From Slackia exigua ATCC 700122 (GTDB taxonomy: Bacteria > Actinomycetota > Coriobacteriia > Coriobacteriales > Eggerthellaceae), in assembly GCF_000162875.1 (NCBI RefSeq), contig NZ_GG700630.1, forward strand, positions 144,657 to 208,656: DNA of 64,000 nt, read 5' to 3'. The notes beneath the pieces were generated by a model. The model saw only the letters and a program-made list of their open reading frames with translations. It ran no database searches and was not told where the DNA came from. Position 1 is the first letter of the stretch. Each line of letters starts with the position of its first letter. A program made the translations under genes and the position numbers. Shown in pieces: positions 17,749 through 27,570 of this stretch.

Positions 17749-18998
17749 CAGGCCTCTTCCCTCTATACGAATATTTGTTCGTATTCTATCACGTTCGATC
17801 TTGTGTTCGAAAGCAGGTTCTTCGTCTTTTCAGTCATGAGGGTTTGTCTTGCTTTACATGTCGTGGCAGCTGCAGCTGCTATGTTGTACGAACATCTTGA
17901 TGTTGAGATATTGCATTCAGAACAGTGCGTATTCGTCGTTCTGCATTCGCGCGTGCTCGAAATCTCGATTCCATGATGCAAAGGTCTTAGCAGTTGCTGG
18001 TCGACCGAGAAACACGAGAACGCATGGCAGTGGCATTTCCAGCTATCTATGGAACCGAAAACCGCATTTTTGCCATATGAGGAGTCAGGGAGAGACAAAA
18101 GCGGGCCTTAAAACAGCTTAGAATCGATCATTTATAAAACACCAGGTCAACCGACTAGAATTAGGCGCTGCTCAAGAAGCATCCGTTAAATCCTACGAAT
18201 ATGCATGGAAAAATGCGTTCATAGCCGAAAAACCGTATGATCGAGCATGCTCGCACGGCATGCCCAATGGGGCGAAGATTCTCACTGACAGCTACGAGAC
18301 GATTCCTTGAAAAGTGCCGTACAAAGAAGGCCCTGACAATGAGCATCCATGCACATTGTCGTGAAGCGACGAGTCGGCACATATGGTTCGACATATGTGG
18401 TATTGCGTACGCTTGGCACATGCGCATTCGTGCACTCATGTTTCAAACAAGAAGACACGACGATCGAAGCGTAGAATCGAAGCCGGCGACGTTTCATGAG
18501 GGATCGTTCGTGTCATTCTTTTCAGGACATTCGATATAAAATATTGATAATATATCTTATGTAAAGTAGACTATGTATGCGCCGAGCAGGCTTGGCGGGA
18601 ACACCCGGTTCGCGGGTTCGACCGGAGTTCATCAAGTCCATCCCTCTGCACAGATAGTTGTTTACGTTTCTCATACAGACGGCTATGTCGCGACGCGTCA
18701 GCGCATTGAAGTTCGCCCCTCCTCTCGACAGGATTTTACACAGCTTTTCGTAGCAGTGCTTTGCATGGGCCTTCTGCCGGCTTTGCCTGGGGTCGCAGAA
18801 AGAGGCTGCGCACTCCGAACAAGATCGTATCGAGTCGATGCCGCTGCGGGCGTCGCTCCTGCGTGTGTCTTCGCTAGGTCTTGCGCCCATTTCTTCTCGT
18901 AGAATCTGTAGAGGTGCAACCGGACGGTCTTCCTTGCGTTTATGAGGACCGGCAATTCTGACACATGCGATCGTCTCTTCCGGAGGCAAGTATCGTTG
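17749..18998. other. 1.25 kb without a recognisable gene
   Basis: After the dinB promoter (to about 17815) I find no open reading frame with family likeness, ribosome site or normal codon pattern on either strand. The middle (about 18100-18560) is visibly richer in A and T than the surroundings and holds an AT-rich inverted repeat GATATA/TATATC (18533-18538 with 18551-18556). Short frames of up to 155 codons exist but look random. It may be a decayed locus: the LuxR gene that borders it is itself only half the family length. Confidence 0.6.
17768..17781 (-). promoter_or_regulatory. LexA-like SOS box upstream of dinB
   Basis: On the minus strand this is CGAACAAATATTCG, one mismatch from the Gram-positive LexA consensus CGAAC-N4-GTTCG. 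It lies about 20 bases before the dinB start and directly after a TAGAAT -10-like hexamer (17783-17788, minus strand). A lexA gene is not in the window. Confidence 0.55.
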
Positions 18999-19880
18999 CT
19001 AGCAGCTAGGGCCGCCTATTCTCACAAAATCAATGAGCTCTTGTTTGCTATGTATGTCGAGTTTTCGGTAGATGTTGCGTCTGTGAGTAATTGCTGTACC
19101 TTCGGAAATCACCAGTTCCTCCTGCACACGTACGAGCGTGTTGCCCTGCGCCAAGATAATGAGTACTTCGAGTTCGCGTGGCGTAAGGCCGTATTCAAAG
19201 GCAATATTCTTGCAGCACGTGACGACCGGAGGCTGCTGTATCGATTCCTCGGTAGATCGTATGGAACCTTGATGTAGCTGCATCCGTTCGGCGGTTTGGA
19301 ACCTCTTTTCGCTGTTGTCGGCTGCATCTTGCTTTCCAGCGTGCACGATGGTTTCTTCAGGAACGTGGAATGCAAGCTTCCCTCTACCGAACAGTGCGAC
19401 CTCGTGCAGCATTCCTTTGGTGGCAAGAACGTTTGTGGCAACGAACAGCACCATGACGCATATCATGCTTAGGCTGCAAACAAGCATGGTGCCGCTGCTG
19501 TTTCGTTCCACGACTTCCGAGAACTGCGGTATCGAAAACTTGATAAAAGCGACAATCATCAAACCCGCCAATACGCCGATGCATATAGAAAGGGTGCTTC
19601 TTCCCACGGAAAAGCTGCCGCACTCGGCGTATTCGCGATCAACTTCACACGATACGAGCATCGATATTCCGGCCAGCGAAACGACCCAAACCATGCTGAA
19701 AACAAGCACGAGCCACATATTGAGTTCGCTTCCTGGGGACAGGGGGAAGAAACTTATAAGCGCTGTGGCGAAAAGCGCCCGCAGCGACGTGAAAGCATCG
19801 GATTCGCGATTGGGAATCCAGCCCGCGACGATGATTGCGACGAAGAAAGCGAACGCGAGCGGCGTCCACGAGGCTATCAT
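18999..19880 (-). CDS. Half-length membrane LuxR-family regulator
   Basis: 293 residues: about five hydrophobic helices in the first 150, a linker, then a complete LuxR helix-turn-helix (LTPRELEVLIILAQGNTLVRVQEELVISEGTAITHRRNIYRKLDIHSKQELIDF, about 229-283). Its full-length relative at 3767-5236 has 489 residues and roughly twelve helices, so this one lacks about 200 N-terminal residues. The ATG at 19880 has only a distant GGGAG. The frame stays open upstream with no stop into the promoter region of the next gene, as expected for a gene cut at its 5' end. Whether it is still expressed is open. Confidence 0.7.
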   Translation of the reverse strand: MIASWTPLAFAFFVAIIVAGWIPNRESDAFTSLRALFATALISFFPLSPGSELNMWLVLVFSMVWVVSLAGISMLVSCEVDREYAECGSFSVGRSTLSICIGVLAGLMIVAFIKFSIPQFSEVVERNSSGTMLVCSLSMICVMVLFVATNVLATKGMLHEVALFGRGKLAFHVPEETIVHAGKQDAADNSEKRFQTAERMQLHQGSIRSTEESIQQPPVVTCCKNIAFEYGLTPRELEVLIILAQGNTLVRVQEELVISEGTAITHRRNIYRKLDIHSKQELIDFVRIGGPSC

Positions 19881-19984
19881 GCGTGCTATTTCTCCCGAGT
19901 TTCCGATAAATGACGAGTCACTTGCTCTTTTCCGTGCGAAGTTATAAGATAGCTCAGTATGCCGCAGACGAAGGGGTGATCCGC

Positions 19985-21151
19985 ATGGCGAAGGACACGA
20001 TCGTTGATTTCCTGAAGACGCATCAGGAAGGCTTCGATGCCGTTCCCTTCTCCCCCGTCGACAGCCTCGTGCTCTCGACGCTGTCGTACCTCGAATTCGA
20101 CGAATATCCTTACGGCGACGCGTCGGCCGCCGAGCGCATTCCGCTCATCGATCTTATGCGGTTCATTCCCCAGGAACGCATCATCCGCCTCGCCTGGCTC
20201 AAGGAAGACGGTCTCATGCCTGCATTCGTCGAGGCCGTCATGCGCAGCCATCGCTACGCCGATGCGACCGTGCGCTTCTTCAAGAAGGAAGATTCGCCCG
20301 TCATCGAAAAGCAGTTCTGCGCATGCCTCTTCGAATTCTCGAACTGCGCATACGTTGCCTATCGCGGCACCGACGGCACGCTGACCGGGTGGAAGGAGGA
20401 TTTCAACCTGTGCTTCCAGGACGTCATTCCCTCCCAGCTTTCCGCCACGCACTTCCTCAATGCGGTCGCCTGCGAAATCTCGCCTGATGCGCAGCTGTAC
20501 ATCGGCGGCCATTCAAAGGGTGGAAACCTTGCCGAATACGCGCTCGCCTGCTGCAACGACTGGGTCTACGACCGTGTCGTCGCCGCATTCGACCACGACG
20601 GGCCGAGCTTCCTGAGCCCTCCCTCCCCTCGCTTCGGCACCGAAGGATTCCGCGCGCGCATGCAGAAGACCGTTCCGGCCTCGTCTATCTTCGGCATGAT
20701 CATGGAGGAAGGGCGCGCGTACCGTGTCGTCGAATCGAACGCGACCGGCGTGTTCCAGCATAACCCGCTGAGCTGGTGCGTCAAAGGCACCGACTTCATC
20801 TATCAGGAAGGTCTGAACCAGGGTTCGCTCGTCATCAACGAAACGCTGGACTCATGGCTCTCGAAATGCACGATCGAGCAGCGCGCGTTGTTCATCAATA
20901 CCATTTTCGGCCTTTTGACCTCGAATGATGCTGATTCATGGGGCGATATCGTCGCGGATTTCCGCGCGAATGCGGCCGCAGCCATCAAGGACGGATCCGG
21001 AATAGACGCATCGACCCGCGATGCGCTCCAGAAGACCATGCAGTCGCTCGGCGATGCCATAGGAGACGTCGCCCGAAAACGCATGCGGTCGTTCGCCGGA
21101 AGCTCGAAGGCGGCCCTTGAAGCTCAGGCCGAAGAAAGAAGGAACCGATGA
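19985..21151 (+). CDS. DUF2974 (Mbeg1-like) alpha/beta-hydrolase
   Basis: 388 residues. A lipase-like nucleophile elbow, GGHSKGGN, puts the serine at 177; upstream is YVAYRGTDGTLTGWKEDF, also usual for the family. No signal peptide or membrane helix. Function of DUF2974 proteins is unknown, though the fold suggests an ester or thioester hydrolase. The start at 19985 follows GAAGGGG; an ATG at 19910 is in frame but unsupported. It overlaps menA by the ATGA at 21148-21151, so the two are co-translated. Confidence 0.87.
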   Translation: MAKDTIVDFLKTHQEGFDAVPFSPVDSLVLSTLSYLEFDEYPYGDASAAERIPLIDLMRFIPQERIIRLAWLKEDGLMPAFVEAVMRSHRYADATVRFFKKEDSPVIEKQFCACLFEFSNCAYVAYRGTDGTLTGWKEDFNLCFQDVIPSQLSATHFLNAVACEISPDAQLYIGGHSKGGNLAEYALACCNDWVYDRVVAAFDHDGPSFLSPPSPRFGTEGFRARMQKTVPASSIFGMIMEEGRAYRVVESNATGVFQHNPLSWCVKGTDFIYQEGLNQGSLVINETLDSWLSKCTIEQRALFINTIFGLLTSNDADSWGDIVADFRANAAAAIKDGSGIDASTRDALQKTMQSLGDAIGDVARKRMRSFAGSSKAALEAQAEERRNR

Positions 21152-22125
21152 GACAGAGCGACGCACGTTTCGAGCCGTTCACGCCGAAGCTCATGTGGCA
21201 GGAAGCGGCGCCTCATACCTGGCCTGCCGCGATCATTCCCGTTTTGCTCGCCGTGGCCCTCTGCGCCGGCCCGACCGCGCACATAGACGTTATCACCGTC
21301 AACGTTCTGCTCGCGATCTGCGTGCTCATGCAAGCGTCCGTCAATACGTTCAACGACTATTATGACTACATCAAGGGCGCCGATACGGTGGAGAACTCCT
21401 CCGACGACGCATCCGACGCGATCTTCGTCCATTGCAACATCGACCCGAAAAGCGGCCTCGCCTTCGCGGTCGGCCTGCTTGTCACGGCATTCGCGCTCGG
21501 CATATACATAATCGCCATCGCCGGCGCCGTGCCTTTCGCCATCGCGCTCGTCGGCGCCTTCTTCGTCGCCGCGTATTCGGCGGGAAAGACGCCTCTCTCC
21601 TACTATCCCGTAGGCGAGGCGGTCAGCGGCTTCGTCATGGGTGGGCTCATCACGCTCGCCTGCGCCTATGTCCTGTCCGGCACGCTTGATTCGAGCGTGC
21701 TGCTCTATGCGCTGCCTTGCATCATAGGCATCGGGCTCATCATGATGACGAACAATACCTGCGATATCGAGAAGGATATCGACGCCCATCGACGCACGCT
21801 TCCGGTCGTGCTCGGTCGGCAGCGTGCGGTCAAGGCATACCATGCGCTTCTTGCGCTTTGGGTCTCCTGCCTCATCGTCCTTTCATTCGCTCACGCCCGA
21901 GCATCTGGATACGATTTCGCAGACGCGCTCGCGGCCGGACTCATCACCATTCCCGCAACGCTGCTCATCGCCTATCCGACGTTTCGCGCGATCGGAGTGA
22001 ATCCCCTCATCGCACGAACGCGGGATGCTGCCATGCCCCAGATCCTGAACCTGAACGTGACGCTCGGCCTCGGCTACATCGTAACGTTGCTGATGCCGAG
22101 CGTCTTTTCGATCGGCTGGTTCTAG
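21148..22125 (+). CDS. menA: UbiA-family prenyltransferase, probably MenA
   Basis: 325 residues with about eight to nine membrane helices. The first prenyl-diphosphate motif, NTFNDYYDYIKGAD (about 67-79), is the MenA type; the second is NNTCDIEKDIDAHRRTLPVVLG (around 200-222). It would attach the isoprenoid tail to 1,4-dihydroxy-2-naphthoate in menaquinone synthesis. It is co-translated with the DUF2974 hydrolase and converges on the subtilase gene, with stop codons overlapping by three bases. Confidence 0.86.
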   Translation: MRQSDARFEPFTPKLMWQEAAPHTWPAAIIPVLLAVALCAGPTAHIDVITVNVLLAICVLMQASVNTFNDYYDYIKGADTVENSSDDASDAIFVHCNIDPKSGLAFAVGLLVTAFALGIYIIAIAGAVPFAIALVGAFFVAAYSAGKTPLSYYPVGEAVSGFVMGGLITLACAYVLSGTLDSSVLLYALPCIIGIGLIMMTNNTCDIEKDIDAHRRTLPVVLGRQRAVKAYHALLALWVSCLIVLSFAHARASGYDFADALAAGLITIPATLLIAYPTFRAIGVNPLIARTRDAAMPQILNLNVTLGLGYIVTLLMPSVFSIGWF

Positions 22126-25100
22126 AACCTGCTCCGCCGCCCGCGCGCACGGCGCGCCGCCGCGGCAAGAAGGACGCCCGAGGACAGGAACATTGCCGCG
22201 CCTGCGGTCGTCAATGCCTGAGTGCCGTCACCTGTCGACGGAATCCTCTGCGAAGATTCGGATTGCAGGGCTCCTGCGTTCTCGCGCGCGAAACCGCCGG
22301 ATCCGAAACCCGGCTCCTGCGTTGCATCCGCCTGCCGCGCGTCGTCGGAAGCATCCTGTCCCTGGCCTTCAGGCTGCACGCCTTCGCCGGGCGAAGGCGT
22401 CGGATCAGGCGTGGGATCGGGGGACGGCTCCGGGTCGGGATCAGGTCCAGGTTCAGGCCTCGGGCCTGGATCCGGCTCGGGATCGGGCGGCGTCGGAGCA
22501 GCGCCCCGATGCAGCGTCAACGTCCCGTTGAACCTGAAATCGTCCGTGGCGAACGGAATGGCGAGCTCGTCGCCGTCCTGGGATCCCGGCCACGAGTAGG
22601 TGCCGTCTTCATTGCGTACAAGCGCGCTCGAAGAAAGCGCCAGGGGCTTACCATCCTTGTCTTTCAGGGGACTTTCGAAGGAATCTCCCTCGACGTAGGC
22701 CTCCGACTGCTGCATGAGCGCGTTGATGGTGTAGCTCCCGCTTGCCGCGATGGCGCGCCCGAGGGGCGAGAAGTCCTTCACCCGATTGCCGGTCAGATAA
22801 CAGCTCGTGAGCGTATCGTTTTCGGAAAGCGGCGATATATCCGCGATACGGTTGCCGCCTAGGAAGGCCTTCGACAGCTCGGGCATGGACGCGAGCGCCT
22901 CGATGGATTCGATGGCGTTATCCGTCAGGTCGAGCGTATCGAGCTTCGTGAAGCGCGCAAGCGACGAGATGTCCGCGATGCCGTCATGCGTGAGCTGAAG
23001 CGTCTTGAGCCCCGGCATCGCAGGAAGGCGCGCGGGATCGAATCCAGGCGTCCGCTCTATGCCTACGTTGTTCAGCAAGGGTGCCTCGCCCAAGGGCGCG
23101 AGATCGAGGCGTTCAGGAAGCTCGGCCACGGAGATCGAGCAGAGATTCGGAAGCTTCGCGAGGTCCGAAAGCGTCGCAATGCCCGCCAAAGGCTCGTCCT
23201 TGGATCCGAGGGCCGTGACCTCCTGAAGCCGGGACTCAGGAATCGAGGAACCTTCCGGAAGATGAAGCGCCTCTGCGACCGCACGTGCGACGGTCGCATC
23301 CTCGAATGCGACGCCTGGCTGATCGGGAGGCTGAGGACCGACGTTTTCCCCTTCGAACGTTATGCGCAGCGTGCCCGACAGCACGCCGTCGGCCGAATCG
23401 AAGGAGGTTTCGTACGTCGTGTTCTTCTGCGGATGCGTGATCGTGACGACGTTTCCCTCGACCGCAAGATCGTCGGTTGCAACGATGCGTGCTTGGGAGC
23501 CGTCAAGGCTGGTCAAGGGAATTGCGATGCTCGCCTGGTCGGTCGTCTTCGCGATCCGCTGATGCAAGGCGCTGATGCGGCCTATGCCCGATGAAGCAAG
23601 GACGCTTACGTCTTCGATGCGGTTGCCGTCGAGCACAAGATCGGCGACGGACGCCTTCCCGTCCGCCTTGCTCGCGAAATCGTCGGCGGATATCCGGGCG
23701 ATGTCGTTATCGGTCAGGTCGAGCTCTTTGAGGTTCCGAAGGCTCTTCGCGAACGATGCCGAATCCAGCTTCTTGTTGACGAGTCCAAGCTTCTCGAGAT
23801 GCGAGAGCTTCGGCAGAAGCGAGGTGCTGTAGAGCATGCCGTCTTTCAGGTGAAGCGACGTAAGCGCGGGAAGGTCTTCGAGTCCCTTGAGGTTGCCGAC
23901 GTTCAGGATGGGGTTCTCAGGAGCGCCGAGCTCGTCGATAAGGTGGACGTTCTTGTCGGTGATCTTGTCGTACGGACCGATGCCCGCCTTCGCATGCGCC
24001 GCTTCGTTCAGGGCGTAATCGACGATCACGTAGGTGACCGTCGTGGACTTCCTGAGGTTGAAGACAACATGCTCGGTCTTCTTGCCGGGCCCGACTTCGA
24101 CCTCGATTTCGGTCGGATCGAGTTCGACATCGTCCTTCCAATACCCATGGAGCTTCGCGCTCAGCGTGTAGCGTCCGGGAACGAGATGCGCAGGATCGAG
24201 CTCCGCCTCCCCCGCCGCGTTCGTGAGGGTCACGTCCACCTGGATGGCCGGATCCTTGCCCGTCGTATCGTTGATCTCGTAGGTGATCGAGCAGAGATCG
24301 TCGGCGCCGACAAGCTCCGAGACGGTTCGCGTCGTGGCATTGTAGGCGCAATCGGTTGCGGTCACGTCGATGTCGGACGGCTCGACGCCGGCGGGAACAT
24401 CGAGAACGTACGACCCATTCCGCAGGCTCACGGGAACCTTCGCCCCCGAGCCCTTGACCGTGGCGACAAGATCTCTGATGCCGCTTCCGTCGTCCGTCGC
24501 ATCGACGAGAGCCTCGTCGGGCGCACCTCCCGACGCCTTGGTCAGAATCGGGGGCTTCGTGTCCACGATGACGGGCTTCACGAGCGTCTGGTATTCATCG
24601 CCTGCGAGCGGACGCGCTTTGAGGGCGACGTAGTAGGTCCCGTCTTCGACGTTCATGCGCGCATCGTCTACACCGGTCCAGTACAGAAGATTGCTCTTAA
24701 GGTATTTGCCGATGGAGGCATAGCCTTGCATGCCTCCGAAGTTCTTCCGGCCTTCCCTTTCGTACGGATTGCCCGTATACACCTTCTCGGTCAGAGCGGC
24801 ATCGGCATACACGCCGACCTCCAAGTCGCGATAGTTGCGAAGAAGCACCGCAGATAACTCGAGGTAGTCGCCCTGGCGGTCTCCGTTCGGAGAGAACGCG
24901 ATCGTGCTCGAGAAGCTTCGATGCGTCGCCCCTTCGGGTGTGAGCTCGCCGACGACGACGCGCTTGACGCGCCCGAAGCCGCCCTGCTGCTCGACGTTGA
25001 CGCCGGTCTTGAAATGGGTGAACAGATCGACATCCTTATTCGTGGGATCGGAAGGAGCGGTCTCCAGGCGGTCGTAGAGCGGATGCTTCGAGCCCGTGAA

Positions 25101-27458
25101 GGTGTCGACGAAGTCCTCGAACAGAGGCACCTTCTCCCAGCTGCCTCGGAACCCTACGAATGGAATCACGAGCTTTGAGGAATCTTCCCTGCTCGTCGCT
25201 ATGACATACCCCTCGAGGAAGTACCCGTTGGGCATCTGCGCGGACAGATCGGCCTCCGATGCGGTCACGTCGAATGAGACAGAGGCCTTGCCCGTGCCTC
25301 CCTCGCCGATCGAAAGCGTGCCTGCCGCCGCGCTGGAAAGGCGGTTGGGTTCGAAGGTGAAGCGCCCCTCGTCCACGTTGTCGGTGCCGACATAGACCGC
25401 AAGGTCGTATTCGCGGGCCTGCCCGTCGAGAGAGCGGCCCTCGATGTCGAAGGTCGCCTCGCCCTTCGATAGATTGCCGAGCATGATCTTGGATTCGCCC
25501 GTGCGTGGATCGACAAGATACGCCTTGGCCGCAAGGGCGGCGGAAAGATCCATCTGCCCCGCTCCTTGCTTGCGCGGGCTGTAATAGACATCCTCGGCGT
25601 TTTTCGTCGGAACCGCCGTCGACATGAGCACGTTTTTGGCCGTGAGCGAGAGATTCGCCTTATCGACCCCCATGTGCGACAGATGCGCCCGCAGCAGCGC
25701 GACCGACCCTGCGACCTGCGGAGACGCCATGCTCGTTCCCTGGAGGTCCGTGTAGCCGCCGTTGTTGTCGAGCGAGAACACGTGTCCGCCCGTCGCCATG
25801 ATCTCGGGCTTGAGGTCGAACTCCGGGCTTACGCCCCATGCCGAGAACGAACTCGGCTTTCCCGCCGTATCGAGCGATGCGCTCACATATCCTTCGCTGA
25901 CGCGCCATGTCGCCGCAGGATCGGCCGCAAGGGCGAGTCCGACGTTCTGCGGCACCGCGATGATGCTGATCGCCGTGGTCTCTACTCCAGGCGCGAACAG
26001 CTCCGTGCTCTCAGCGTCGTAGACGATGACGCCCGCCGCTCCGGCAGCAAGGGCGTTCTCTGCCTTGGCCTGGAACGTCAGACGAACCCCGTTCTCGGTT
26101 CCTCCGCGCTTGACCAAGGCATACTGATTCGGCCCGAACGTCTTTCCCTTGAAATCGGCGGTCGATCCGAAATTGCAGTCGAGGATTCCGTAGTCGGTGT
26201 CGAAGGCGACCGGCTTCCCCTTGGGCATGCAGGCGTAGACGCCCTTGGCTTCGCCGTCGCCGGACGTGAGGCGCAATGCATTGCGTATGACCATGGAGTC
26301 GTTATCCGACGACGCGACCGCGATGGCCCTGCCTGCGATGGAGGGCGAGGCCACGACGCCGTAGTCGGGATCGGTGCTCGGCACGTCGACCGCGCCCAAT
26401 CCCATGCGCGATTCGTTTCCCGCCGAAACGGCGACCGATACGCCTTGGGCCTGCGCCGCTTCGAGAGCCCGGTCGAGCCCGCGTTCGTTGCCGCTCTGCC
26501 CGGCTGCCGGAAGCCCGATGCTCATATTGATCGCATCGACGTCGAGCTTGAGCGCATCGTCGATGGCCTTGACGTATCCCGCCGATCCGCCGGAGTCGTT
26601 GTCGCCGAATATCTTCATGATGACGAGCTGCGCCTCGGGGGCGACGCCCTGGACCTTCCCCGAGTTCGCCGCAACGATGCCTGCGACGTGCATCCCATGG
26701 TTATTGCCCGGATTGAAGACGTCGGCATCGCGTCCCGCATAGTCGTACACATACGGAACCTTCGCGTTGCCGTATGCTCCGCCGAGGCCCTTCTCGGATT
26801 TCAGGCGGTCGATATCGGCTTCGGTCAAGCGGCCCGTGGAATCGTCGGTCAAGCGCAGCGCCTCGTGATCGATCTGGGCGCCCGAGTCGATGACGGCGAC
26901 GACAAGGCCTTTTCCCTGGCCGTTCGACGTCAGGTTCCCTTCGGGATCGGCGGCCGAGCGCAGGCTCTGCATGGAAACGGCATCCTCTGCGGGAGCAGGC
27001 TCGGGAGCCGCGTATTCATGCTCGACGAAGGCGTTCGCGAGCGACGGGACGTATGCGAGCTCGAAGGCCTCTTCGTAGGTCAGCGTGACGGCGCATCCGA
27101 TGAACACCGCGTCGTAGGTCTCTTCGGCCTCGACCGTTCGCCCGAGCGCCTTAGAGACTTCTTCGAGCCCCGCATCGCGCACGGCCTGAGCGTCAAGACC
27201 GTCTTGCGATGGCGCGAACTCGAGGATGACGCGCACGGAATCCGTCGAAGACGGCTCGGAGGCGCTTGCCGCGAGCTCGGATGAGAATGCATCGAACCAT
27301 GCGTGCGGCGCGCCGGAAGCGCTTCCCTTCGCGGCCGGCATTCCATGCGGATCGTCGTCCGCACGCGCGAGTCCGCCTAATGGCGCGGCGCACATGGTCG
27401 CCGCGAGCGCAAGGGCCATGAATATCGCGGCCGCCCGTCGAGAGACGCAATCGATCAT
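22122..27458 (-). CDS. Giant cell-wall subtilase with leucine-rich repeats (lactocepin/C5a-peptidase-like)
   Basis: 1778 residues. Signal peptide (about 1-33, ALAAT...ARA). The S8 peptidase domain has Asp191 (AVIDSGAQIDH), His254 (NNHGMHVAG) and Ser576 (GTSMASPQVAG). A protease-associated insert lies around 410-520, and a Fn3-like domain near 660-770. Two separate LRR blocks follow, about 1165-1305 and 1375-1575, with repeats such as LKELDLTDNDIARIS and LDTLDLTDNAIESIE. Then come a Pro/Asp/Glu wall spacer (about 1653-1690) and a sortase signal IPSTG at 1739, with a hydrophobic stretch and basic end RRARGRRSRF. It would be anchored to peptidoglycan by sortase and cleave extracellular proteins. 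The ATG at 27458 follows GAGGAG. LRRs on a lactocepin-like protease suggest target binding (inference). Confidence 0.92.
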   Translation of the reverse strand: MIDCVSRRAAAIFMALALAATMCAAPLGGLARADDDPHGMPAAKGSASGAPHAWFDAFSSELAASASEPSSTDSVRVILEFAPSQDGLDAQAVRDAGLEEVSKALGRTVEAEETYDAVFIGCAVTLTYEEAFELAYVPSLANAFVEHEYAAPEPAPAEDAVSMQSLRSAADPEGNLTSNGQGKGLVVAVIDSGAQIDHEALRLTDDSTGRLTEADIDRLKSEKGLGGAYGNAKVPYVYDYAGRDADVFNPGNNHGMHVAGIVAANSGKVQGVAPEAQLVIMKIFGDNDSGGSAGYVKAIDDALKLDVDAINMSIGLPAAGQSGNERGLDRALEAAQAQGVSVAVSAGNESRMGLGAVDVPSTDPDYGVVASPSIAGRAIAVASSDNDSMVIRNALRLTSGDGEAKGVYACMPKGKPVAFDTDYGILDCNFGSTADFKGKTFGPNQYALVKRGGTENGVRLTFQAKAENALAAGAAGVIVYDAESTELFAPGVETTAISIIAVPQNVGLALAADPAATWRVSEGYVSASLDTAGKPSSFSAWGVSPEFDLKPEIMATGGHVFSLDNNGGYTDLQGTSMASPQVAGSVALLRAHLSHMGVDKANLSLTAKNVLMSTAVPTKNAEDVYYSPRKQGAGQMDLSAALAAKAYLVDPRTGESKIMLGNLSKGEATFDIEGRSLDGQAREYDLAVYVGTDNVDEGRFTFEPNRLSSAAAGTLSIGEGGTGKASVSFDVTASEADLSAQMPNGYFLEGYVIATSREDSSKLVIPFVGFRGSWEKVPLFEDFVDTFTGSKHPLYDRLETAPSDPTNKDVDLFTHFKTGVNVEQQGGFGRVKRVVVGELTPEGATHRSFSSTIAFSPNGDRQGDYLELSAVLLRNYRDLEVGVYADAALTEKVYTGNPYEREGRKNFGGMQGYASIGKYLKSNLLYWTGVDDARMNVEDGTYYVALKARPLAGDEYQTLVKPVIVDTKPPILTKASGGAPDEALVDATDDGSGIRDLVATVKGSGAKVPVSLRNGSYVLDVPAGVEPSDIDVTATDCAYNATTRTVSELVGADDLCSITYEINDTTGKDPAIQVDVTLTNAAGEAELDPAHLVPGRYTLSAKLHGYWKDDVELDPTEIEVEVGPGKKTEHVVFNLRKSTTVTYVIVDYALNEAAHAKAGIGPYDKITDKNVHLIDELGAPENPILNVGNLKGLEDLPALTSLHLKDGMLYSTSLLPKLSHLEKLGLVNKKLDSASFAKSLRNLKELDLTDNDIARISADDFASKADGKASVADLVLDGNRIEDVSVLASSGIGRISALHQRIAKTTDQASIAIPLTSLDGSQARIVATDDLAVEGNVVTITHPQKNTTYETSFDSADGVLSGTLRITFEGENVGPQPPDQPGVAFEDATVARAVAEALHLPEGSSIPESRLQEVTALGSKDEPLAGIATLSDLAKLPNLCSISVAELPERLDLAPLGEAPLLNNVGIERTPGFDPARLPAMPGLKTLQLTHDGIADISSLARFTKLDTLDLTDNAIESIEALASMPELSKAFLGGNRIADISPLSENDTLTSCYLTGNRVKDFSPLGRAIAASGSYTINALMQQSEAYVEGDSFESPLKDKDGKPLALSSSALVRNEDGTYSWPGSQDGDELAIPFATDDFRFNGTLTLHRGAAPTPPDPEPDPGPRPEPGPDPDPEPSPDPTPDPTPSPGEGVQPEGQGQDASDDARQADATQEPGFGSGGFARENAGALQSESSQRIPSTGDGTQALTTAGAAMFLSSGVLLAAAARRARGRRSRF

Positions 27459-27508
27459 GCTGGATTCTCCTCGGTATTCCCTGCTTCCTTATAATCCAGC
27501 GTGAAATT

Positions 27509-27537
27509 GTAATATAAGGTTAACTTATTATGGACAA
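27509..27537 (-). promoter_or_regulatory. Promoter of the subtilase with a palindrome in its spacer
   Basis: On the minus strand TTGTCC (27532-27537) and TATTAC (27509-27514) are 17 bases apart, about 50 bases before the subtilase start. Between and over them lies the palindrome ATAAG-GTTAA-CTTAT (27514-27528), ideally placed for a repressor. Confidence 0.45.
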
Positions 27538-27570
27538 GAATCTGCTTCGCGCGAGAACCCGAATGAAACG

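Noticed and set aside
18522-18989. 155-codon minus-strand frame as a gene
   Set aside because: Composition is Arg/Cys-rich and irregular, no ribosome site, no family likeness; treated as chance frame in a decayed region.
22400-22500. Short tandem GC-rich DNA repeat as a mobile or CRISPR-like array
   Set aside because: It encodes the Pro/Asp/Glu wall spacer of the subtilase; periodicity follows codons.
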